From Rhynchopus sp. YZ270_cl-10 (lineage: Eukaryota > Euglenozoa > Diplonemea > Diplonemida > Diplonemidae), in the NCBI GenBank assembly GCA_964035575.1, contig OZ037889.1:682001-746000 (forward strand): 64,000 bases of DNA. Reading direction: 5' to 3'. Position numbers and translations under genes: made by a program. A model generated the notes under the pieces. It did no database searches. It worked only from the letters and a program-made list of their open reading frames with translations, and was not told the origin of the DNA. How positions within the stretch are numbered: the first letter of the stretch is position 1; every line of letters begins with the position of its first letter. Of the stretch, positions 10,335-22,900 are shown piece after piece.

Positions 10335-12837
10335 CTAGTCTGCCTTCATCTTGGGAAGCACCTTTCGTTGGAAGAGCCAGACTCCGAGGAAGCTAAGTCC
10401 CAAGAGAAGCATCCCGATGACGAGCATTACGGCCTGTTTTGTGTTGTATTTTATTTTTTGTGTGTTCAGAACAGTTGACAGTTGACTGTTGACTGTTGTA
10501 TTGTCTTTAATAAAAAAAAGGGAATCCGATGCATCACGATTCATTGTTTAGTCCCGGTTTGGATCCTTGCAAAAAACCAAACTAGGTCAGCTCCGTTGAG
10601 CCATCGGCAGAAGTGTTCCTCATCATCCTCCACATTCACAAAAGAAAAAAAATGAATGATTTTTTTTTTGTACTGTAACTATTCAACTTCAAAGACAATA
10701 TATACCTCGCTTGCAGAGCTGCTCTGCTGGAACAGGCGCAGCCCCTGCTCCTCCAGCCAGACAGACTCGCCCCACACAGGGGCGTCGGTGAAATTCTCGT
10801 TGTATGTGCACGCATCCCCGATGCATGACACTGCAATGGAGGTGGCGGTGTGCAAAAACACTGACGAGAGCTTGCAGGTGAAGGTGCTGTTGTCGGAGCT
10901 GGCAACGCAGTTCTGTGGGGAAGAAGTGGAAAGCAGATTTAATGTGCGGTAAAGGGTTTGTATGTGTTGTGTTTTGGTGTCAAAAAAGGGCCCAAATTAT
11001 TGAAAACATTTTTTTGCCTCAAGAAACACACCTCAATAGGGTTGCTGCAAATCGTGCCATTGCGCTCGGATGTCTTCTTGCACAGCTCCTCAATGTCGCA
11101 GGCCTCGTTGCTCGATGCGGGGAGTGCGAGCTTGTCGCGCATGAAGTTTTTGAGGAAGAGCGAAATTGGGTTTGTGGGGAGGCGCGTGTTCGCGGGGGGG
11201 TACATGGTGGTCTGGCCGCGCGCGAAGTTGTTCTTCTCGAACTCCTGTCCGCATGACGATAGGTACTGCATGAAGTACGGGCACAGCACGTCCCCCATCA
11301 CACACTCCGTCATCTCCTCCATGAACGTCGCGTTTACCGACGGTGCCTCGCCCACACCGCCCCCGATGGCGAACAGTGTCGACGCCACCACCGACGCTGC
11401 CTCTCCTATGACTGTCGCGTTCAGCTGTGTGCCCCATATCCCGTCGTACATCGAGCCGTAGTATTTGTTGTTGAAGGTGCCGTCGTAGCCTGCAATGGTG
11501 ATGGCAGAGAGGTTCGTGCGTGCGTACTGCTTGGCATGCTTGAGGAAGGGGTGCAGGGCGGAGGGGGGGAGGAAGTTGCCGTTTGTGCTGGCCTGCTTCG
11601 CGCCGTTATTGTTCAGCTTCTCAAGTGTATCCTTGATGATGTTGGACGCCTCTGTCCCGCTGGCGACTGCGGCCTCTGTGTTGTCGTACATGGTTTGGTC
11701 GAAGTAGGTGAACGCGCTTGTTGCTGGCGGGTCTTCACCAAAGGGGACAACACCGAGCTGGTCCAATGCGATCAGATGCGAGATGCGGTTCACATCGAGG
11801 TGGGTGTAGTTCCCGCACACCTGCGTGCCCTCTGCGATGCAGGTGTAGTCGATGACATCGTGCCAGTAGGTGAGCGACCCTGCGTAGCCGTACTGCTCTG
11901 TGTCGAAGAAGAGGAAGAGCAGGTCGTGGTCGAGCGACTGGAACACCTCCGACAGCATGTCAATCACACCAATCGCCGCGATGATGGTCCCACGGATGCT
12001 GGCCTCCGCAAGCACAGTGCTTCTCGTGTACAGCGACGTCCCCGACACCGGCACCGTGATCGCAATGATAGGCTTCTGCGGTGCCGGAGGTGTTGCCGGC
12101 GGCACCATCGGTGCAGTGATGCCCCACGTCGTGATCCCCATCAGCCGCGTGCAGGTATCATCTGCAAGGCACGTCACGAGGTCCTTCCCTTTGCTCTGCA
12201 TCTCGAAGTTGTACTGTGCAGACCAGATCGGGTAGGAGTAGGTGTCCTCACGGTTTTCCACCGCCTTTTCGTAGATCGACGTCATGTTGCTGCGCCCCAT
12301 TACGAAGAAGAGCGGGAGTCTGTAGCCAAAGAGGTCGACACCGTTGGGGTTCCATTCGGGCTGACGACCTGCGTAGAGATCACTGTCGTTCTGGGGCTGC
12401 TTGGGGAGGGGGGAGAAGCCCATGGTTGAGTTGCGGATTGAGTCGTTCAGCATGTAGGGCTGCACGATAGCGTCAACGGTGAGATAGGTGGTTGGGTCGA
12501 CGAGGAGAAGGATGTCACGCACCTCGTTCACGGAGAGGTCAGGCGACAGCACCACAGTCACAGAAGACAGCGAGCTGCTGTCGCCCATCTTCTCGGGAAT
12601 CGCCTTCCACTCAGCGACATTGTCTACTGGGAACAACGGCGACTCATCATGCTCGGAGAAGCACTGCAAGTCCCCATCACGCCCTACCATCCCACTGCAG
12701 TACTGGAAGTTCCCCCCCGTAAAGTCAATGTAAAATTTGTCGTACATCTTGCTCATCGGGCTGTCCGGACGCACCCAGCCATCGCTCTTCAGACTGCTTG
12801 CGGAGAGGCAAAGACATAACACTGCTAAAACCCGCAT
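10335..12837 (-). CDS. NCSTN: Nicastrin, gamma-secretase subunit, three exons
   Basis: Exons 12837..11032, 10912..10706 and 10433..10335 join in phase 0 to give 703 residues (human nicastrin has 709). The start ATG lies 15 bases after the acceptor ACTAACCTACAG. Residues 1-15 form a signal peptide (MRVLAVLCLCLSASS). A large N-glycosylated ectodomain follows, with many NxS/T sites. Near residue 311 is EQYGYAGS, matching the DYIGS motif and keeping the Glu and Tyr equivalent to human E333 and Y337. Exon 3 encodes the single membrane helix (AVMLVIGMLLLGLSFLGVWL) and a short basic tail, as in the family. In other eukaryotes the protein is a structural and substrate-gating subunit of presenilin proteases in secretory and endosomal membranes. 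Introns are 119 and 272 bases. The open frame above the ATG is untranslated leader. Confidence 0.95.
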
Positions 12838-13937
12838 CGTGTAAAGGGGTGTCTGTAGGTTAGTAGAAAGGAGCGATGAAGAGCATGTTGAGTATGTCAA
12901 GTAGGAAAGAAGGTGTTGTTTTGTTTTGTTTGCTTTTTTTTCTCTGCTCCAAGATTTCGGTTTTTCAATTTTTTTTGGGAGCTTCCAAAAGTAACTGGAA
13001 TAAGCCCTGACTGGCCCTGGTTGTTTGTACCACAGAGGGTCACCTGGTTGCCACGGGCTTTGGAAAAAAATAATCAATTCGTCGGACACCAACTGGGGTG
13101 ATAATAAAGTTTTTTTTCTTTTCATTTTTCGAATTTTGCTTTTCTTAGAACTGTTGGGATAGTGGGGGTGCGGTTGCACCGTGCAAATCTCTACCTTACT
13201 TTCTTTTTAAAAAAATGCAAAAAATAACTCAGAAAAAAAGAAATACGAATATCGAACAAAATGACACACTTCACCAATTCCAAACCTTCCTAACCTTCCC
13301 ACCCCGATCACCCCTATCTCCATTCCCCCCAATGGTACCGCACCCAGATGGCTGGCAAGCTATGTTTATTCGTTTGCGCAAAAATATTTTCGAAGAATCA
13401 GAGATGCAAAAAACAATTCAGAAAATAAAATGAATGTGCTTAGCTGAAATATACAAAAGGGGCAGTGGTGGCTGTATCACAATCACCATTAAAAAGGGGG
13501 GGTGCAAAACGCCTCTGTGGACGCACAACCCGGCTAATCGAACCGTAAAAACAACAAAATGGGTCCGTAGTTGGGGGGGCTTTTTCGCAACTCATTGATG
13601 AGAAGTTGATGCTGGATTGCAAGACACCGACCCATTTTACACCCTTTTTCTTACTACTACTCGTCTTATTGAGTATCACCCCCCCACTGGTTCTGACCAC
13701 TATGTCATTCTTAAGGCGAGGATACATAACTTACACCCCCAATCCGTAAAGAACGTGACAGATATGAGACAAATGAGCAACTCCCCTTGGCAATCTCTCC
13801 CCCCTTTGGTACGTTTTTTATTTATTTTTGTACATTTTTTCATTTCAAATTGGGTTAGAAAAAAAAACTGATGTCTGACAACACCCAAAACACTAAATCG
13901 TTGCAAAGAAAATAATCTATCAAAAAAAAAATGAATG
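12838..13937. other. Intergenic between TOR and nicastrin
   Basis: No gene seen. AT-rich with homopolymers. Two similar stretches beginning ATGCAAAAAA and containing ATTCAGAAAA or ACTCAGAAAA lie near 13214 and 13404. The nicastrin acceptor is at 12853. Confidence 0.6.
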
Positions 13938-16900
13938 CTACCACCATGGACACCAACCCGAATACGCCACTGCGAGATGCTCATGCGCTATGGCCTCGCG
14001 GATGAGGAGGGACACTTGCTCCTCTGTGTCGTACACTTGAACCGTTTCGCCTCCTGGTTGCGAGCCTTCCTCTGAGGCCTGCTGGTTGCCTTCGAAGGCG
14101 TCTTGGGTTACTGTGAGGGTTTTGCGGGCGAGGAAGCCGCGGATGACCTTTTGTATGGAGATGACACGCTTGGTCAACGCAGAGAGGAGCTCTGCTGGGA
14201 GCGCACCGTGGGTTGCGGTGACGTAGAGGTCAAACCCGGCCAGCTTTGCTCTGAGGAATGCGGCTGACTGTTCGGGCAGACGTACCGTGTTGGTGTGGCC
14301 CCTGTTGCGTCGCTTTGAATGGATGACAGAGGAGCATGCGTCGCAGAAGACATCGCCGCAGTCGACGCAACGTAGTGTCGCAGTGGCAGTCTCGCACTCA
14401 CCACAGCTGCCCTCCGCAGTCGTGTCGTATGACTGTTTGTCTTCTGTTTCCTGTTCAATAGGTGCCTGTGTGTGGTGTAGGTCGTCGTTGCTCGTCATCT
14501 TGTAGACCTTCCCGTCAAGCTTCATCCGAATGCGTTGCAAAGCGTCCAAAGCCTGCTTCTGAACTCGTGTGTTTTGTCCTTCTTTATCCCGCGTCTCCTC
14601 GCGTTTGGTGAACATAGCAAGGCTCCGGTGTGGGTCCAAAGTGTGTGGTAAAGTTTCGTGCTGCTCAGAAAAGAAGTGGCTCTGTTTCAGATGTTGTTCA
14701 GTAGGTGAGTTGCCGTCGTCCTCAAAGAGAGACATCAAGGAGGGCTGCTGTGCAGGGTTCTCCTCGCGGAGCTTCCCGCCGGAGTCGACGAGGCGCCAGT
14801 TGATGAGCGGGTCGTGGAGGAAGGAGGAGAGGATCGACATGAGGGAGGAGCGGTTCTTGCGGAGGACACGCATCACGTCTTCGGAGGTTTTGGTGAACAT
14901 GCCGTCTACCCCTGCAAAGTCCATAGCCTTGATGAGCATGCGCGTCAACCGGAAGGGCACCTTCTCAGGGAAGCGTGCACGGTTCGACGCTACCTCAAAA
15001 CAGTCGCCAAAGTCGATGTGAATGATTTTGCGTGAGTTTTTGTCAATCATCAGGTTCGAAGGGTGGCGGTCCCCCAACCCCATGAGATACCCCACCATAG
15101 ACATGACAGCAAGGGAGCGTGTGTACATCTCGCGTGTCCCTACCCAAGCCTCGGAGGATTTGCTCTGGAGCCACATAACGCGTGAGAGGTCGTCGCCCTT
15201 AGTGCTCTCGAGGACAAGCTCGAAGACGTCAACCTTCTGGTAGACGCACAGCTTGTCGTACACAGCATTGGCGTTTGTGTGCAAAGGCTTCGCACCCCCG
15301 CCAACAATCATCGGGATGAGGCCCTTCTCCTGTGTCACGCTAATGTTGTGTGCCTTCCGATAGTCCTTGATAAGCGTGTACAGCGTCTCGGCCTGGCACA
15401 GCCACCCAATGAGGCCTGCAGAAGATGCAAGAGGGATCACAGGGTACAGTTCGATGTTGTTCTGCTCCTTCGCCGTCTGCCGGTCCTCGGAAAGGATTTG
15501 GTTGATCAGGGAGAACAGCTGCATGACGCGCTCGTCCTGTCGGAGGTCCTCACGTCCCTTCAGTAGAAAGGCATATTCGTTCCCGTCGCTCCCAGTCATG
15601 ACGATCTTGCGTGGGCGTTGCTTTGAAGGAATGATGATGCAGTTTGACTGAAAGTTCTTGATTGTGATGACAGGCCGGTTCGGCTCGTATGTCCCAGGAA
15701 TCGAGACCGAGAGACTCTCTGCAGAAGAGAGCTGTGGGTTCGTGTGGTTCAGGTCGAGTGTGGGCATCTTCGCAAGGCGCTGCTCAATCTCTTTGTGCAC
15801 CTTGACGTAGATGGAAAGAGCTTCGCTGAGCTTCATGCTGAAGTGGCGGAGTGCAGCCTCCTTCTTCGAGTTGAGGAAGGCCTCTGCCGTGAGTACCAGG
15901 GCGTGTGCAACGGTGAGCTCGTCGGCAAAGTGCTGGTGGAACATCTTCTCGTGCTCCGATGTGGGCTTCGTCTCCATGAGTGAGTTGAGCGTGTGGAAGA
16001 TACGGATGCCCTCCTGCGGGTTGTTCTCGTTGTAGATCTGCCACCGTGCTTCCTCGATGCTGCAGCCCCACTGCTCTGCCAGGATCAACGCCACCTTCGC
16101 CAGGTTCGTCGCCACAAGCTTGCCCTCCGTTACCAGCGAGGGGCTGAAGATCGCAATCCTGTCCAACACATCCTTCCCTGCCTGCGCACGCTTCGGGTCC
16201 TCACTGCACAGCACACAAAGCAGCGGGTATACCACCGCCTGTCCGTGGTCCTTCCCGAGGTTCACCAAGAGCTGGTGCAGGAGGGCACGGATGGTTGAGT
16301 TGCTGTGGTGCATCCTCGCAACGATCTGTGGGATCACCTGCAGCCAGTTGTTTGTCGCGATTTGAGAGAAGACAGTACGCATGCCGCGTGCCACTTGCCC
16401 AATGTGGCCGTGGGAGAACCACAGACCCAGGAGGCGGAGAAGGTCCTGGATGCAGCCTTGCGTGAGCTGGATGACGTGCATGAGGCCTTCTGCGGCCTGC
16501 AGGAGGAAGGGGATCACGCGTGCGTCGTTCATCATGCACATCGTGATCACCTTCAGGTTCATCATTGCCCACTTGCTCCAGACCTTCCACGACTGCGGGT
16601 CATATAGGCACGCCTTGCGCAGCAGGCGCATCACCACTGCACGCTGCGGCGGCAGCCAGTACCCATCTGCGTGCAGCTCTTGGTACCACTCACCCAGCTT
16701 GCGGTAGTACTTCCCCTTCACGCTGCTGTACTCGCTGCCCTCCGTCGCCTGCACAAGGTTCTCAAGATAGTCGTGCAGGAGTTGTGGTGCGTGGTCATGC
16801 TCCCCTGTGTGCCACAGGTAGTCACAGCAGGCAGAGACGAGCCAGGGGTGCGATGCTCTCTGTTGGGTGGAGTAGTGTTGACCATGCGAAAGGCAGGTTT

Positions 16901-19900
16901 GGCAAAAAAACGTAAAAAGAGTAGTTGAAACGTGCTGACGTAAAGCGCATCTCAGTCGAGTAAAAATAGAAACTTGAGGGTAAAGCTAGGCACGCGCAGT
17001 CAGTCGCTTCTATTTCCCATTGTCAAACAATTTGGTATTTTAAAGAGAAGGATACACCTCGCCTCGTATGCAACAACAATACCTTGTCAGTAGGGTCAAC
17101 TGAGGCTACCTTCTCTGCAAGAGTCTCCTGCGCGCCTACGTTCATCAGCATGCTCAGGGTCGAGCGTGCGAGGGAGAGCTTGTTGCTCTTGCGTGCCATC
17201 GACACGTACTTCAGCCAGCACTCCAGTTGCTGCTGCGGGGGTACCTGAAGTTGAAGATGGTGTGTTTGTTTGCAGTTCTTCAAAGTGTCAAAAAAATAAA
17301 ATGGCAACGGAAAGTGTCAACGTCTCTCTGGAGACGGAGGGCATTTCGACGTACAAAAAATGGTCATATGACCTCAGCCTCTCGGCACCTTGAATAAAGG
17401 GGGCAAAAGCGGGGTTTGAGGAGGAATGCGATACCAGAAGGCTGCGGGTGGCAAGGATCTCCTCCCAGTAGACGGAGAGACGCTCTGTCGCGAGGAGACG
17501 GCTCTTCCACATGACGAGAAGACCTGAGAGCTCGTCTGGCTCGTGTGCCGCAAGACCACCTCGTTCGTGCCACTGGATGACCTCATCGAACTCAGAGAGA
17601 ACCTGCATCTTGACCATCAGCGGATACGCACGAGAGTACGACTCTGAGGCAAGCGCTGCCACGTCTGGTTGAATCAGTTTCCGTGCCGCAGACACAAGAG
17701 CGCTAGCATCACGGAAGCGGCACTGCTGTATCGCAAGGGCAGACTGGAAGACCTGTGGGAGATGGAGAGGAATGAAATGGAGGCATGTGGTGCTTGTTGT
17801 GCATACGTGTGCTTGGACGTCGTTGGATTCAATCAGACTGACAGCGCGCTCCATCACATCCCAGTCCTGTAGAAGAGGTGGAATACAAAGCAAAAAAGGG
17901 TGTAAAACGAACCAGTTGGTCGTGTCTAGTCGCCTGAAATAAGCGCAAAATGAAGCAAACAACGGATGCTATAATAAAACACATACCTGCATCATCCATG
18001 CGGCGCGAGCAGTCTCATCAGCCACTTCGGAGTATAGTCCCACCTTGTCTGCAATCTGCAGCACGGCGGACCACTCACCAAGGTTCCTCAGTGCGCGCAC
18101 CAGGCCTTGTGCTGCATGCGATTTGGACGAGCTCGCCTCTCTGTTGGGTAGGATGCAAAGAATGGCAAAAAAGATGATTGTCAACTTCAACCACTAACAT
18201 GGCTTCCAAAGAAGGGATAGCTAGTAATGATTATCCCATGTCTCACGTACTCCGTCACCTTCACGTGAAATTGAAATAAGAGTTACTCCTCCAAATCATA
18301 CCTCTCCAAGGGGTCCTTAGCCCGCTCCGATGCCATGGCAAGGCTGAGTGTGTACCTGCTCCCCGAATCGGAGATTGGCGACTCCGACGGTGTGTCGATC
18401 GGACGCGTTGCTGCTGAGAGCGGAGGCGTAGACTGCAGGGCCTTGAGGTCCCTTGGGTGGAGGCCAGGCGAGTCGAGCTTGAAGCTGTCGAGTGTATCCT
18501 GGTCGGCTGCGTCGCTGCCCCCGAAGAGCTCTTGGCCGCCTTCGCCACCGTAGAGTACGTGCAGCCATTCGTCCTTGGCACGGTCCCATTGGTGCAGCTC
18601 CTCGTAGATGGACGCGTCCACCTGTGGGATGTAGTCGCACGCAGACACACAGCGCACACGCTTGAAGTTTGCCAGTGCAAACTCAAGGATGCCCTGTGCA
18701 GAGTGTTGATTGCGCAAGTGCTGGTTCAGACGCACAATCCTAACAACGTGCGTGACCCATCCCTGCCACACACCCTGCAACGTGTCATGCTCCAGTGAGT
18801 GAAACGGCACCACGTACCCATCAACGTACTGGCCAAAGAACCCGCTGGTTTCGTGCTTCAGCTGCGACTCGAAGAGCATCTCACGGTAGTGCAGGGCCTT
18901 GGCGTACATACGGCACCGCTCTGCCTTGTCCGCAAGCACCACGAGGTCCAGCTCCGATGGCAGTGGGCTTGGCGTTGCTGCACGTGGTCCACGTGGCGGG
19001 AGGACGCGTGCAGAGGGCTTGCTGGGGCTGACCTGCGGTGTGGCAGCCTGGCGGCTCTCTCTGTACACATCGTCGCGTGTGGTCATGAAGAGCTCGTGTG
19101 GTGTGCCCTGCTGGGGGACGCTGCCTGCGGGTGTAGGAAGCAGACTCTGGCTGGCGACCAGGCTTGCCGCACGCAGGGGCGACGCACCGAGGTACCCACG
19201 CAGCGCCATCAGCTGGTTGCCCCCTAGCGACGCACTCTGGCACACAGACGAGATCACCTCCGACGCTGCAAAGTTGAACGACTCCACCTGCGGCGCTGGG
19301 CTGTGCTGCCGCGAACCTACCCCGAAGACCGGGGTTGGCGAGCCTGGCACCGACTGCGTGACCTCCATATGCTCCATGAACTCTGCGAGGGACAACAACG
19401 GTTGGAGCAGGTCGGATGGGATCGAGGGCGAGCCTATCGCTGAGCCTATTGCACCGAGGAGGGTGCCTTTGTGCGGCGGCTGCAGGTACAGATAGCATGA
19501 CACGAAGGCAGCGTTGAAGAGCTCCTTCGCGACAGAGCGATTCACTTGGGCAAGGTTTGCACAACTGCGGATGGCGTGGTTGGGCGACTCCCTGACAAGC
19601 TCGATACGGAGCACACGCAGCCACTCCGCCCAGTCGCTCACACTGTTGAGCGAGGACACATCCAATGCCTTGCTCAGGGTGCGCATATTGCATGTCAGGT
19701 CACGGATCTCTGCATCACGCTCCGGACGCATCCTATCATCAGAGCTAGGCCGCCTCTCATGCGGGTTGGAGAACTGCGACCTCGACCGCCTATGCGGGTC
19801 CTGCTTCGGTGTCGCGATCGCCTGCCGGAAGGCCTCCGTCTCAAGGTTCTTCTTCGCAACAAGCGCCGCAATCTCTTCAATCAGCGTCAGCGGAATGCTG

Positions 19901-22900
19901 CCCTTCAAATGCGGTATCAACACCGCCAAGGCTCCCACGGCCTCCGCCTCCAGCTGCGGAAGAAGCTTCTCCTCAAGAACACGCCCGTCCTGCAGCATGA
20001 AGATCTCTGTAGAGTCCTCCATGCCAGCGATCATGCCGTGGTTGCGCACTTTGTCCGTCGAGCTTCCCCTGACCCGATGCATTTTTCCTTGTGCAGTATC
20101 CTCCGTCGACACAAACGTTGACGTCATTCCAGACCGCAGCACCCCCGAACTCGACGTAGGTGTTGCCAGCATCTTGCCGTCCCGTGGTGTAGGGTCTGCA
20201 GAGAGAAGTGCAAGAAGTGCGTTCAGGATGCGCACAGAAAAGCTTCTGAGGTCTGTCTGCTGTGCCAGCTGCACCAAGGTGGCAATAGCCTTGGCAGAGA
20301 CGTGGTAGCAGTCGAGACGACTGAAGCTGGTTAAATCCCTCCCAAAGTCCTGTACGTTCTGTGGTGCGGTGTCAGGCGAAGCCGGGCCTTCACTCTCCAC
20401 AGCCTTGGGCGATGGGATGGGGCTGGGCGTGCCGGAGTTCGTCCCCACGGGGACGCGCCCCTCTGGCGGCGGTGTAGAAGGGTACGACGCAGACACCGAA
20501 GACGAGCTCAGCCGCCGTCTCCGTGTACCCCCTGCCGCCACGTCCCCAGGCCCACGCAGCAGCCCGGTAGGCGAGACTACACCACTCGTTGCCGCACCGG
20601 TCGCCATCAATCCTGATGAAGGTGGTGCGTATACCAATGATGACGCAGCTCCCAACGTCCCCCCGCCCTCCCACGGAAGGGACGGGCCTCGTGTCGCACC
20701 AAGAACCGGTGTCGTCAAGACAAGCGTTGTGGGTGTCTCAGGGTCGACCAACGCTGCCGCAGGGAGGCTGTCTGCTGCAGAGAGCGTGCGTTCCTGTGGG
20801 GTCATGACGTTCTTCGCGTCCTCTTCCGAGACAGAGCGGTGTGCCATTGTGTTCAGCGCGAGCGACGTTGTGTCGGGTGAGGCCACTGCAGCAGACGACT
20901 CAGCAAGGATCGATGTGTCCAGCGCAACTGTATGCGTCTCAACATCACTCTGCGTTGGGTACGTCGACGCCAGCGACAACGACAGCGACGACGGCGGCAC
21001 ACCAGATCGATGCCGCACAGACAGCGAGCCGGTCTCAACAATTTTCGGCAGCGGCGTGCCCACAAGCTTCAGCACCACATCGTCACTGAAACACGAGCAC
21101 ACCGAAGGAAGAAGAAATGTCAGGTACCCATCCAGCAGCGGCCCCAACGTGCTCATGGCAGTCAACCCCTTCAGCACTGGCTGTGCCGTCCGCCCTGGAC
21201 GGAGTCGCACGGCAAGGTCAATGACAGGAACAATCTTGCGTAGGTGTGGTGTGATGCACTCCTTGTAGATCCTGCGGAAGTCGTTGAACAGCGACAGCAC
21301 CTGGTTCAGCACCTCGCTCTCAAGGTTGCGGCGTCGTGTGCACAGCATGCACACTGTCGTGAATATGTCCGGCAGGTACACTCTTGCATGGTCCTTCACA
21401 ATCTCCGAGAGCAGACGGATCTGCTGGATGACAAAGGAGATGAGAGGCCCCGCATCGCTGCTCGAGAGGGACGACAGCAGTGCCAGCAGGGCGCGGTACG
21501 TAGGGTCGAGGAACACAGAGTACTCCGTGGGGCTGACCTTCCTGATGATCATCACCAAGGCGCCAACCGCCATCTTGTGGTGCACGGAGGCTAGCGACCT
21601 GTCGAGGATGACACGAAGCATGACACGTATCGCAAGGCTTTGGTTGTACCCCGACAGATGCGACTCCGTCGGCTCTCCCCCGCTGTGCAGGTTCTGGAAC
21701 ACTAGCGGCGAGAGGTCGAGCTCCTCCTCCACGGTGTCGAAGGAGAGTGCGCCGTTGTCGCGACGTGCCTTTGTCATGAGGTTCGGCACCTGCCTTGTGT
21801 TCCCTGGCGCACGGTCGATGCGCACCCGCCGCCTCGACGAACGCACCGTGACACCTGCCCCCACGTTCGCCTCGGGGTGGATCTTGTTCGCCACCTTCAT
21901 GCTCTTCTGCTGCCGGGTGGCCAGTTGTGAGGCAATTCTGTGCGGCTCATATGCACCGGCAGTGCCAAGGACGTGCATGACACCGTTGTGGATGCCCTCC
22001 TCTGCAGCAACGTGCGGCAGTGGTGTCTGCAGGATGCGCAGCAGCAGGGGGAGAAGCGTGGGGAAGCGTTCGTAGGGGTGCTCGTCCCAGTCGAGGGCAC
22101 GCATCCATGCGGCAAGGCACTGCAGGCAGGCCACACGGCGCTGTGCAGTCGCCTTACCCTCGTCAAGCGCCTTCAGCACGACACCCACCACAGCAGCAAC
22201 ATCCATGTTTGCACGGCCCACCACAAGGGCAAGCTTCTCCAGGGTAAGGATCACCTCCGTGGTGAGCCCCGTCGCCAGCTTGGCCTTGGGCAGCAGTGCA
22301 TCGCGTATCGCTGCTGCGTACATCTGCGCCAGCGAAGGCGCGGTGGCAATGACGTGGCGCAGCAGCTCTGCGGACCGTTTGTACTCCAAGCTGTTCTCCT
22401 TTACAAGCGAAAGCTCGTTCAGAACGTTGATCAGCAGCTTTCGGATGTGTGGCTGCAACGCCGGCTGCCGGGACGACAACCGGCTCAACACCTTCAACGA
22501 CGCAAGCCGCACCAAATACGTTGAAGCGTCCGTCCCCACATCATACGAGATGGTCACAATCATCTTATACACATTCTCCTGGCACAGCAGAGAGTCAAGC
22601 TGCCGCGGCAGGACAGACAGGGCAGTGATGCGCACCTCTGGGCTTTGATCTGTTGCTGCCACTTGGATCAGACGTTCCACGACTTCAGAGGAGACGTTAG
22701 GCACGCCTTCGAGGGGGTGCGCACGGATGCTGGGGTTTTCTACTACTGGGAAGCCTGCGGCAAGGGCGGTCCCACCTGGGCGTGCGGAGTGGGTGGAGTT
22801 GAGCACGTCGCCCATGACTTTGACTGCAACGAGACGCAGGGTGTCTGAGGGGTGCGTGAAGTACGGCACAATGCACTGCACAAGGCTGTACGCTACGACA

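Noticed and set aside
12838-13179. Upstream extension of the nicastrin frame
   Set aside because: It precedes the acceptor at 12853 and would place a Lys-rich stretch before a clear signal peptide.
17288-17434. Continuation of the TOR exon 4 frame beyond 17435
   Set aside because: Alignment to yeast and human FAT joins ATRSLL directly to VPPQQQ, which needs the 5' splice site at 17434.
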